A stretch of 14,960 nucleotides of DNA from an uncultured Phascolarctobacterium sp. (GTDB lineage: Bacteria > Bacillota > Negativicutes > Acidaminococcales > Acidaminococcaceae): assembly GCF_905212365.1 (NCBI RefSeq), contig NZ_CAJMEH010000056.1, forward strand, positions 1 through 14,960. Reading direction: 5' to 3'. A program made the position numbers and the translations under genes. This document shows positions 1-6,109 of the stretch, piece by piece; position 1 is the stretch's first letter; each line of letters starts with the position of its first letter. The notes beneath the pieces are model-generated. The model saw only the letters and a program-made list of their open reading frames with translations, searched no databases and had not been told where the DNA came from.

Positions 1-579
1 CTCTAGGGCCGGCCCCGCAGGGAACTGCAGCCCCAGCGCCACGCCCACTCTGTCCACGAACTGACCGGCGTGCAAATCGATGCTGCTGCCCACCTGCGTA
101 ATCAGGCAGCGGCCATTTTCCTGACGCTCTGCCAAAAGTAAATCCGTAGTGCCGCCGCTGGCGTGCAGCAGCAAAAAGCTCTGCGCCCAAGGCCCGCCCG
201 CAGACCAAACGCCTGCCTCCAAATGATTTTCCTGATGGCTGATAATCTCCAGCTGCGCACCCGTCAAGGCAGCTAAACTGCGCGCCACACTCAACCCCGC
301 CAGAAACGCCGGCATATAGGAATTTTCCAGCGGACGGGGATAGCCGCTGACGCCGATGGCAGCCAGCTCATAAGCCTTCCCTTGCAGTACGCTTTCCACC
401 AGCTCCGGCAGATTGCGCGTATGCTGAAAGACCATTTCCGACTGCTGCAAACCGCAGCGCCCCGGCTTGACGCTTAATATTCTGCGGGCCTCGCCCAGCA
501 GGCTGCCGTCCTCTGCCAGCACGGCGACAGATGTAGTATAGCAGCTGGTATCCAGCCCTAAATAAACTTTCCGGCTCAT
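1..579 (-). CDS. TsaD/Gcp-like (peptidase M22 family) paralogue, 3' end cut by window
   Basis: The open frame runs from ATG at 579 to the window edge (193 codons seen). It belongs to the ASKHA-fold Kae1/TsaD/Gcp family, often annotated as O-sialoglycoprotein endopeptidase. Visible motifs are the N-terminal GLDTSCYTTSVA (residues 8-19; compare G-x-E-T-S-C-D-x-T-S in TsaD), the metal-binding HxxxH at 115-119 (HQENH), the phosphate-loop-like ASGGTTDLLL near 140, and a D-x-VG-x-x-LGL-x-FPAGP stretch near the edge. The motifs diverge from canonical TsaD (Y14 replaces the usual Asp, SGYPRP replaces the usual GPG region), so this is probably the NusB-linked paralogue of Clostridia and Negativicutes rather than the t6A enzyme itself; its substrate is unknown. 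Its ATG overlaps the nusB stop (ATGA, 576-579), so the two are translationally coupled. Confidence 0.8.
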   Translation of the reverse strand, partial: MSRKVYLGLDTSCYTTSVAVLAEDGSLLGEARRILSVKPGRCGLQQSEMVFQHTRNLPELVESVLQGKAYELAAIGVSGYPRPLENSYMPAFLAGLSVARSLAALTGAQLEIISHQENHLEAGVWSAGGPWAQSFLLLHASGGTTDLLLAERQENGRCLITQVGSSIDLHAGQFVDRVGVALGLQFPAGPALE

Positions 580-992
580 TCCTGCGCCAGCTTGCCCAAG
601 ACGCCGTTGACAAAGCGCGGAGATTCCTCCGTACCGTATTCCTTGGCGATTTCCACAGCCTCGTTGATGGCTATGCCGGCAGCCACCGCAGGGTCGGCGA
701 ACAGCATTTCAAAGGCCGCTACGCGCAGAATATTCCTGTCGGTAGCAGGCATACGCTCGATAGTCCAATCGATAGCGTACTTACTCAAACGCGCGTCGAT
801 TTCCTGCTCGTGAGCCAAAACGCCCTCGGCCAGCTGCAGCGCATAAGCCTGCGCCTTGTCTGCGCCGGGCTCCTCATGCTCGGCAATAGCGGCCTCCACG
901 GCAGCAGCCGCCTCACAGCTGTTAAAATCTATCTGAAATAAGCTTTGCAGCGCTGCCTCTCTGGCAATTCTGCGAATAGTCTTTTCACTCAT
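576..992 (-). CDS. nusB: Transcription antitermination factor NusB
   Basis: NusB, 138 residues, a normal length for the family. It pairs with NusE (ribosomal protein S10) on boxA RNA to support antitermination of rRNA operons. The all-helical fold is recognised from the N-terminal RRIAREAALQSLFQ (residues 7-20) and the C-terminal block ILRVAAFEML...INEAVEIAKEYGTEESPRFVNGVLGKL, the family signature. The ATG at 992 has a good ribosome-binding site (AGGAGAG, 7 nt upstream). It starts 19 bp after the DUF2273 gene and overlaps the TsaD-like gene by 4 bp, so it is the fourth gene of the asp23 operon. Confidence 0.95.
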   Translation of the reverse strand: MSEKTIRRIAREAALQSLFQIDFNSCEAAAAVEAAIAEHEEPGADKAQAYALQLAEGVLAHEQEIDARLSKYAIDWTIERMPATDRNILRVAAFEMLFADPAVAAGIAINEAVEIAKEYGTEESPRFVNGVLGKLAQE

Positions 993-1011
993 CTTGTCAC
1001 TCTCCTAATAT

Positions 1012-1239
1012 TTATCTATGATAGCCGGGCGGCAGCAGCCTGTCCAGCCATTCCAGCAAATCCTCTTTTTTATCCAGCTTATGCCCGATAAAAAAGCCTA
1101 TACCGATGCACAGCATCAAAAACAAAGCCTGAAAAAAGCCCAGCCACAAAACGACCACGCCGATAAACAGGCCAAACAGCGAGCACAGCAGACGGCCGCG
1201 ATAGTTGTTCCAGATGTCGTTGATAATTTCGCTTAACAT
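1012..1239 (-). CDS. DUF2273 small membrane protein
   Basis: A 75-residue protein with two hydrophobic helices (about residues 17-35 and 36-52) followed by a charged amphipathic tail (DKKEDLLEWLDRLLPPG). This matches DUF2273, the small integral membrane protein usually encoded beside Asp23 and AmaP in Firmicutes. The start is ATG at 1239, because AGGAGG lies 5 nt upstream; a GTG one codon earlier is too close to that site. It lies between amaP and nusB. By association it is part of the Asp23 envelope-stress assembly; no biochemical role can be read from the sequence. Confidence 0.85.
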   Translation of the reverse strand: MLSEIINDIWNNYRGRLLCSLFGLFIGVVVLWLGFFQALFLMLCIGIGFFIGHKLDKKEDLLEWLDRLLPPGYHR

Positions 1240-1250
1240 CACACAGCCTC

Positions 1251-1772
1251 CTATTCTTCCTTAGCCTTAATCTGCTTAAAGAACAGCTCCATGTCCTTAA
1301 CGTCAATGCCCGTAACTTTCTTAATGCTTTCCTTAACATTGCTGCGGATTTCATCCGAGGTTTCCGGGATATTGATGCCGGGCTCGATAGAAGCGTTAAT
1401 GCGCACGGCGATGCCGTCGTCGTCCAGCTTCACAATAACCTTAACATTGTGAATACCATAAATTTCCTGGGACAGCACGGCGATATAATCCTCCAATGCG
1501 CCCTTGCCCACCAATACCTTGCCCTTATCGCTTTCACTGAGCTTCAGGGAGCTCATGCCGGTTAAGCCCAGGCCGGTAATCAAAAGCCGCAGGCTGACCA
1601 GCAGCATAATGACGCCGCCCACGGCGTAAATCCAGTTGCCGGGAATATGGTCGACTAAAGCGATCATGCCTTCGCGGGAAAATACGCCCAGACTGCACAG
1701 CACTGCCAGCACTGAAACAACAGCCATTAAAAACGTGTATAACGTAAGAATAATTCTGTCGGCAATACCCAT
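1251..1772 (-). CDS. amaP: AmaP, alkaline-shock membrane anchor protein
   Basis: A 173-residue membrane protein. Two transmembrane helices (about residues 8-30 and 47-70) precede a cytoplasmic Asp23-like domain (about 80-165, with VKVIVKLDDDGIAVRI and the ESIKKVTGIDVKDMELFF end block). AmaP tethers Asp23 to the inner face of the cytoplasmic membrane in staphylococci; the same role is inferred here. GAGGAGG lies 7 nt before the ATG and overlaps the end of asp23, whose stop is only 3 bp away, so the two are coupled. The DUF2273 gene follows within 11 bp. Confidence 0.88.
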   Translation of the reverse strand: MGIADRIILTLYTFLMAVVSVLAVLCSLGVFSREGMIALVDHIPGNWIYAVGGVIMLLVSLRLLITGLGLTGMSSLKLSESDKGKVLVGKGALEDYIAVLSQEIYGIHNVKVIVKLDDDGIAVRINASIEPGINIPETSDEIRSNVKESIKKVTGIDVKDMELFFKQIKAKEE

Positions 1773-1775
1773 TAC

Positions 1776-2393
1776 TTAATCCTCCTCAAAAAATCTTTTC
1801 TGCCGGTCGTCCATTTCCTCTTCCGGCGGCAGGTCAAAATTCTCGTCACCGCGCAGCTTGGCCAGCTGCTGCTCAAAGGAATTGCTTTCGTTGGCTTCCG
1901 CCCGCCGGGCCTGCGCCCGCAGAATATCGGCCATAGCCTCCTCCGACGACGCCTCCTTTTCCAGCTCCGTGGCCTTGCGCTGAGCGACGCCCTCCACATT
2001 AACGTCCACAAACTGCACCTCATAGCCAGTCATAGCTTCAATGGCTGATTTTACCTTTTCCTGCACCTCCAAAGCAATTTCGGGAATGCAGCAGCCGTAT
2101 TCCACATTGATATAAACGCTGGCGTTGACCATCTTGCCTTCGAATTTCAGGCGCACGCCCTTGGAAGCGTTTTCCTTGCCCAAAAAGCGGTTGATGCCGT
2201 CGGTCAAACCGCCGCTCATGCTCACCACTCCCGGCACCTCCTGCGCCGCTAGGCTGGCTACAATACAGATAACCTCGTCGGCAATACGGATATCGCCAAA
2301 GTCCTCTAAATTATTATCCTCGTCCAATTCGCTGCCGGCCTCTGCCGCTTTATGCTTGTAAGCCTCTTCCTTTTCCGTCAACTTGCGTTCCAT
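1776..2393 (-). CDS. asp23: Asp23/Gls24 family envelope stress protein
   Basis: Asp23/Gls24-family cytoplasmic protein, 205 residues from the chosen start. The Asp23 domain spans about residues 30-125 (DIRIADEVICIVASLAAQEV, then the VYINVEYGCCIPEIA strand and VQEKVKSAIEAMTGYEV). An unusually long, highly charged C-terminal tail of about 75 residues follows (Glu-rich, ending EEEMDDRQKRFFEED). Asp23 proteins form membrane-associated polymers anchored by AmaP and respond to cell-envelope or alkaline stress; AmaP is the next gene. The ATG at 2393 is chosen because GGAGGTG (2401-2407) sits at ideal distance; a TTG at 2408 overlaps that site and is not a credible start. First gene of the operon. 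Confidence 0.88.
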   Translation of the reverse strand: MERKLTEKEEAYKHKAAEAGSELDEDNNLEDFGDIRIADEVICIVASLAAQEVPGVVSMSGGLTDGINRFLGKENASKGVRLKFEGKMVNASVYINVEYGCCIPEIALEVQEKVKSAIEAMTGYEVQFVDVNVEGVAQRKATELEKEASSEEAMADILRAQARRAEANESNSFEQQLAKLRGDENFDLPPEEEMDDRQKRFFEED

Positions 2394-2458
2394 ACGCAGC
2401 ACCTCCAAGACTCATATGGTAAAATACAAACAGTACTCCATTTTTATTTTATTCTAAT

Positions 2459-2487
2459 ATTATAGCACAGTTTATACATTCTGTATG
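2459..2487 (-). promoter_or_regulatory. Extended -10 promoter of the asp23 operon
   Basis: On the minus strand TGCTATAAT (2467-2459) is a perfect extended -10. Seventeen bases upstream, 2482-2487 reads CATACA, a weak -35 matching only the last three consensus bases; extended -10 promoters tolerate this. The predicted start near 2452 gives a leader of about 60 nt before the asp23 ATG. Confidence 0.6.
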
Positions 2488-2512
2488 CATAAATTGTATA
2501 AAAACCGGGACT

Positions 2513-2545
2513 TTATCACTTTTTTATAGCGTGATAAGGTATAAT
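2513..2545 (+). promoter_or_regulatory. Plus-strand promoter with overlapping operator-like dyad
   Basis: A consensus -10 TATAAT lies at 2540-2545. No good -35 is seen. Instead, a perfect 7-bp inverted repeat TTATCAC (2513-2519) / GTGATAA (2531-2537) covers the -35 region and spacer, where a repressor or activator would bind. Transcription would start near 2552 and run into the candidate small RNA. The asp23 and alaS genes point the other way. Confidence 0.5.
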
Positions 2546-2551
2546 AGGTTG

Positions 2552-2634
2552 CGCAGGACTCTGGACAGTAGCAACTTAGCTTCTAAATTGCGCATAAGCC
2601 GAAAGCTGACAAAACTGTCTGCCTTCGGCTTTTT
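2552..2634 (+). ncRNA. Candidate small RNA, two hairpins, about 85 nt
   Basis: This stretch lies between two minus-strand genes and carries, in order on the plus strand, a consensus -10, a hairpin and an intrinsic terminator, with no convincing reading frame. Hairpin 1 pairs GCAACTTAG (2571-2579) with CTAAATTGC (2583-2591) around a 3-nt loop, 8 of 9 pairs. Hairpin 2 is the terminator. TTGCGCA occurs twice (2549-2555 and 2588-2594). I do not recognise a known RNA family: it does not resemble 6S RNA (far too short) or the SRP RNA. The layout supports a real independent transcript; its function is unknown. Confidence 0.45.
2596..2634 (+). terminator. Intrinsic terminator of the candidate small RNA
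   Basis: A perfect 8-bp stem AAGCCGAA (2596-2603) / TTCGGCTT (2624-2631), with an inner GACA/TGTC stem (2608-2611 with 2616-2619 region), runs into TTTTT at 2630-2634. The T-run is on the plus-strand side only, so it terminates plus-strand transcription, although both neighbouring genes are on the minus strand. Confidence 0.7.
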
Positions 2635-2641
2635 ATACAAC

Positions 2642-2672
2642 AAAAAGACCTGCACTCCTAAGAATGCAGGTC
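2642..2672 (-). terminator. Intrinsic terminator of alaS
   Basis: On the minus strand the perfect 8-bp stem GACCTGCA/TGCAGGTC (arms 2665-2672 and 2647-2654, 10-nt loop) is followed by TTTTT (2646-2642). It lies 57 bp after the alaS stop and separates alaS from the asp23 operon. Confidence 0.8.
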
Positions 2673-2729
2673 AGTATTAGCAAAAGCAATCATGGTTTTT
2701 CAACCAAGCTCTCTATATTGCTATCTATT

Positions 2730-5348
2730 TTATTTCAGCATACCTTCAACAATAGCGGCTGCCGCAGCTAAAGCTTCGTCCAGCTTAGCCACGTCCTTAG
2801 CGCCGGCCTGAGCCATATCGGGACGGCCGCCACCGCCGCCGCCGCACAGCTTAGCCACAGCCTTAACGATATTGCCGGAATGTGCGCCCTGAGCGATGGC
2901 ATCCTTGGTAGCCATGGTCAGAATGCTGACCTTCTCGCCCATAACGGCAGCCAAAACTACTACGCCGCCAACCTTATCGCGCATTTTATCTCCCAGGCTG
3001 CGCAGCGCATCGACGCTGTCGGCCTGCACCTTCTGTACCAGCACGGGTACTCCCTTAATGGTCTGTACCTGGTCTGCCACGCTGCTTACCTGTGCTTTGG
3101 CAATTTCAGCAGCCAATTCTTCAGCCTTCTTCTGAGCGGCTTTCAGCTCGCAGTGCAGCGCTTCTAAACGGTCGGGCACGTCACAGCTGCGGCATTTTAA
3201 ATCTGCCGCCAAGGCTTTAACCATATCCTCCATAGCGTCAATATGCGCCACAGCGCCATGACCGGTAACAGCCTCGATGCGGCGCACGCCTGCGCCGCTG
3301 CTGCCTTCGCTGACAATCTTGAACACGCCAATCTGAGCCGTATTGCTTACATGGCTGCCGCCGCAGAACTCCATGGAAAAGTCTGGTACGGTAACTACGC
3401 GCACAATCTTGCCGTATTTTTCGCCAAAGAGCGCCATTGCGCCCTTCTTTTTAGCTTCCTCGATGGGCAGCTCTTCTATTTCCACAGCCTTGCCTGCCAA
3501 AATCTGCTCGTTGACGATGCTTTCAACCTCTTTCAGCTCGGCGTCCGTAACCTGAGAGAAGTGGGAAAAGTCGAAACGCAGGCGGTCCGGCCCGACATAA
3601 CTGCCGGCCTGGTTGACATGGCTGCCTAAAACCTGCTTCAAAGCGGCGTGCAGCAAATGGGTTGCCGTATGGTTGCGGGCAATATCCATCTTACGCGCTT
3701 TATCTACGGCAAAGCTTACCTCGTCGCCCTCGGCAACAACGCCCTCCGTTACCTGGCCCACCATGATAACTGCGCCGTCAGGCAGCTTTTTCGTAACGGT
3801 TACGTCGATAACGCCGGTAAGGGCAGTAATGGTGCCGACGTCGCCCAGCTGGCCGCCGCCCTCGGCGTGGAAAGCGGTAACGTCGCAAATAACTGCTACC
3901 TCGGTGCCGTCCTCGGCACTGGCGATGGGCTGCGCATCATGGGCAGGATACAGCTTAACGATTTTAGCCGCAGCAGCGCTCTCATCCACCTTCAAAGCAG
4001 GCACGTCGATACCGTTGGTATTATAAACAATGGGACGGCCGGCCTTATCGTTACGAGCGTCGCGCGCCATCTGACGCTGAACCTCCAAAGCTGCGTCAAA
4101 GCCTGCCTTATCCATAGTCAGGCCCTGCTCCTCTAAAATTTCTTCCGTCAGCTCCCACGGGAAGCCGAAGGTATCGTTCAATCTAAAGGCCGTAGCGCCG
4201 TCCAACTCAGTCTTGCCTGCTTTCTTCAGCTTGGCAATTTCTTCGTTCAGCAGCTCACAGCCCTGCTTCAAGGTACGCAGGAAGCTGGTTTCCTCCATGT
4301 CGATAACCTTTTGGATATAATCGCGTTTTTCAGCCAGATTGGTATAAACGTGGCCGAACATACCGATAACCACATCTACAGCGCCAGCCAGGAATTTATC
4401 GCTGATGCCGATTAAACGGCCATGACGTACTGCACGGCGCAGAATGCGGCGCAGTACATAGCCGCGGCCCTCATTGGAGGGCAAAATACCGTCGCCAATC
4501 ATAAAGGTCATGCTGCGCGCATGGTCGGCGATAACCTTCAAGGATACGTCGATATCCTTATCCTTGCCGTATTCAACGCCGGATACCTTGCAGGCATATT
4601 CAATAATCGGGAAAATCAAATCGGTTTCAAAATTGGAGGGCTTGCCTTGAATAACGCTGGCCAAACGCTCCAGCCCCGCGCCGGTATCGATGTTCTTGCT
4701 TTTCAGCGGCGGATAGGTGCCGTCGGGCATTTGGTTAAATTGCGTAAATACCAAATTCCACAGCTCCAGGAAGCGGTCGCAGTCGCAGCCAGGGCCGCAG
4801 TCTGGCTTGCCGCAGCCGCGTTCCGGTCCCAAATCGATATGAATCTCGCTGTCCGGACCGCAGGGGCCGCTGCCAATCTCCCACCAGTTATCAGCCAAAC
4901 GCACAATGCGCTCCTCAGGAACGCCTACGCTGCGCCACAGCTCATAGGCTTCGTCGTCCTCCGTATGAATGGTAATCCACAGCTTATCGGCAGGCAGCTC
5001 CAATTCTTTAGTCAAAAATTCCCAGCTCCAGGGAATAATTTCCTTTTTAAAATAATCGCCAAAGGAAAAATTGCCCAGCATTTCAAAATAGGTATGGTGG
5101 CGAGCAGTGCGGCCTACGTTTTCAATATCGCCGGTGCGCACGCATTTTTGACAGGTGGTAATACGCGGAGAGGGCGGCTTCATCTTGCCGGTAAAAAAGG
5201 GCTTAAAGGGCGCCATACCTGCGCCAATAATCAACAGCGTCGGGTCGTCCTGCGGAATAAGGGACGCGCTCGGCAGCATTAAATGACCTCTGTCCTGGAA
5301 AAATTTTAAAAATCTTTCGCGGATTTCGTTACCAGTCATGTATTTCAT
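2730..5348 (-). CDS. alaS: Alanyl-tRNA synthetase
   Basis: AlaRS, 872 residues, full length for the bacterial enzyme; it charges tRNA-Ala with alanine in the cytoplasm. In order: the class II catalytic domain (about 1-250, opening with the conserved helix NEIRERFLKFFQDRGH and including RTARHHTYFEMLGNFSFGDYFK), a tRNA-recognition helical region with RGYVLRRILRRAVRHG near 300, and the editing domain with zinc ligands H560 and H564 (HTATH) and C662 and H666 (CGGSH), which match the spacing of E. coli H564/H568/C666/H670. The C-terminal DHHA1 oligomerisation domain has the glycine-rich GGGGGGRPDMAQAG block. A Cys-rich insert near residue 185 (CGKPDCGPGCDCD) is common in clostridial AlaRS. ATG at 5348 is used; AAGGAG lies about 13 nt upstream, rather far. 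Monocistronic, with its own promoter and terminator. Confidence 0.97.
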   Translation of the reverse strand: MKYMTGNEIRERFLKFFQDRGHLMLPSASLIPQDDPTLLIIGAGMAPFKPFFTGKMKPPSPRITTCQKCVRTGDIENVGRTARHHTYFEMLGNFSFGDYFKKEIIPWSWEFLTKELELPADKLWITIHTEDDEAYELWRSVGVPEERIVRLADNWWEIGSGPCGPDSEIHIDLGPERGCGKPDCGPGCDCDRFLELWNLVFTQFNQMPDGTYPPLKSKNIDTGAGLERLASVIQGKPSNFETDLIFPIIEYACKVSGVEYGKDKDIDVSLKVIADHARSMTFMIGDGILPSNEGRGYVLRRILRRAVRHGRLIGISDKFLAGAVDVVIGMFGHVYTNLAEKRDYIQKVIDMEETSFLRTLKQGCELLNEEIAKLKKAGKTELDGATAFRLNDTFGFPWELTEEILEEQGLTMDKAGFDAALEVQRQMARDARNDKAGRPIVYNTNGIDVPALKVDESAAAAKIVKLYPAHDAQPIASAEDGTEVAVICDVTAFHAEGGGQLGDVGTITALTGVIDVTVTKKLPDGAVIMVGQVTEGVVAEGDEVSFAVDKARKMDIARNHTATHLLHAALKQVLGSHVNQAGSYVGPDRLRFDFSHFSQVTDAELKEVESIVNEQILAGKAVEIEELPIEEAKKKGAMALFGEKYGKIVRVVTVPDFSMEFCGGSHVSNTAQIGVFKIVSEGSSGAGVRRIEAVTGHGAVAHIDAMEDMVKALAADLKCRSCDVPDRLEALHCELKAAQKKAEELAAEIAKAQVSSVADQVQTIKGVPVLVQKVQADSVDALRSLGDKMRDKVGGVVVLAAVMGEKVSILTMATKDAIAQGAHSGNIVKAVAKLCGGGGGGRPDMAQAGAKDVAKLDEALAAAAAIVEGMLK

Positions 5349-5380
5349 AATTTTTTCTTCGCTCCTTCATTCAATTATCA

Positions 5381-5405
5381 GCCAAAGGCTTGCCAGGCCG
5401 TTGGC
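5381..5405 (-). other. Hairpin in the alaS leader
   Basis: In the alaS 5' leader GCCAA and GGC pair with GCC and TTGGC (arms 5381-5389 and 5397-5405, one mismatch, 7-nt loop). No T-run follows, so it is not a terminator, and the leader (about 82 nt) is too short and lacks the conserved bulge for a T-box. A role in translational or transcript-stability control is possible but unsupported. Confidence 0.3.
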
Positions 5406-5437
5406 TTCAGCCTAAAATATAACAACGCATATAAAAA

Positions 5438-5466
5438 ATTATATAGTTTTTACAGATTAAAGTCAA
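5438..5466 (-). promoter_or_regulatory. Sigma-70-type promoter of alaS
   Basis: On the minus strand, TTGACT (5466-5461), a 17-bp spacer and a consensus TATAAT (5443-5438). The expected start is near 5431, giving a leader of about 82 nt. Confidence 0.75.
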
Positions 5467-5571
5467 CGTTAAAATCCTGTATTCATGGTAGAATAAAGGA
5501 AAAGCCAGCGGCAGTTTATCGCACTAAGCCGTTGTTACGATATAGAAGCTCCATCACATATGATAAATTTC

Positions 5572-5600
5572 TTGACTAAAGCAACGCTCTATGGTAAAAT
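5572..5600 (+). promoter_or_regulatory. Promoter of the tRNA array
   Basis: TTGACT (5572-5577), exactly 17 bp, then TAAAAT (5595-5600) on the plus strand. The predicted start is a few bases before the first tRNA at 5613. The stretch 5467-5571 between this promoter and the alaS promoter shows nothing further that I can support. Confidence 0.75.
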
Positions 5601-5612
5601 ATTTTTTGTATT

Positions 5613-5689
5613 CGGGGTGTAGCGCAGTTTGGTAGCGCACCTGCCTTGGGAGCAGGGTGTCGTAGGTTCGAATCCTGCCACTCCGACCA
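5613..5689 (+). tRNA. tRNA-Pro (anticodon TGG)
   Basis: Full cloverleaf, 77 nt with encoded CCA. The acceptor stem CGGGGTG pairs with CACTCCG (one G-T); the anticodon stem CCTGC/GCAGG encloses loop CTTGGGA with anticodon TGG at 5647-5649; the T-arm contains GGTTCGAATCC. First of three co-transcribed tRNAs. Confidence 0.97.
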
Positions 5690-5696
5690 GCAGACT

Positions 5697-5770
5697 GCGG
5701 GTGTAGTTTAGTGGTAAAACCTCAGCCTTCCAAGCTGATGTTGTGGGTTCGATTCCCATCGCCCGCTCCA
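5697..5770 (+). tRNA. tRNA-Gly (anticodon TCC)
   Basis: 74 nt with encoded CCA. The acceptor stem GCGGGTG pairs with CGCCCGC; the anticodon stem TCAGC/GCTGA encloses CTTCCAA with anticodon TCC at 5729-5731; the T-loop is GGTTCGATTCC. It lies 7 nt after tRNA-Pro. Confidence 0.97.
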
Positions 5771-5776
5771 AATTTT

Positions 5777-5853
<77 letters not shown>

Positions 5854-5862
5854 GCAAGCAAA

Positions 5863-5904
5863 CCCTTGAAAGCACCGTGTAAAGTGGCTTTCAGGGGATT
5901 TTTT
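5863..5904 (+). terminator. Intrinsic terminator of the tRNA array
   Basis: CCCTTGAAAGC (5863-5873) pairs with GCTTTCAGGGG (5887-5897) over 11 bp with one G-T, then TTTTTT at 5899-5904. It lies 9 nt after the tRNA-Arg CCA. Confidence 0.88.
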
Positions 5905-6015
5905 GTTTTATGAAGCACTTTTTATAATAAACTAATTTAATTGGCACCGTTTTGCATATGTATCACAATATATTACAAAGAAATAACCCTGTAGCCTATA
6001 CTTTATACTGGCTTA

Positions 6016-6050
6016 AGCTATATGGCAGATAAACGCCATATAGCTCTTTT
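6016..6050. terminator. Palindromic hairpin at the 3' end of the cobN-like operon
   Basis: A perfect 11-bp inverted repeat AGCTATATGGC (6016-6026) / GCCATATAGCT (6035-6045) with an 8-nt loop. A T-run (6047-6050) follows on the plus-strand side; the minus-strand side has only TTAA. It sits about 60 bp after the cobN-like stop, so it probably ends that operon, perhaps bidirectionally, but the T-run orientation fits plus-strand transcripts better. The rest of 5905-6109 is A+T-rich with nothing else I can support. Confidence 0.5.
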
Positions 6051-6109
6051 ATTTATCAGGCTTTATTCAGTTTAGTGCTACAGAGCTTCTTGTCATAGCA
6101 CAATATTTA

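Noticed and set aside
4422..5282. A 286-codon plus-strand frame opposite alaS, and similar shorter ones at 3243-3629 and 3648-4136.
   Set aside because: Frames mirroring a conserved G+C-rich gene; no ribosome-binding site, no recognisable domain, low-complexity composition.
5349..5437. T-box leader upstream of alaS.
   Set aside because: The leader is only about 82 nt, has no T-box antiterminator sequence and no terminator hairpin with a T-run.
5960..6050. Second small RNA on the plus strand ending at the 6016-6045 hairpin.
   Set aside because: The promoter candidate (TTGGCA, 17 bp, CACAAT) is poor and the hairpin is adequately explained as the end of the cobN-like operon.
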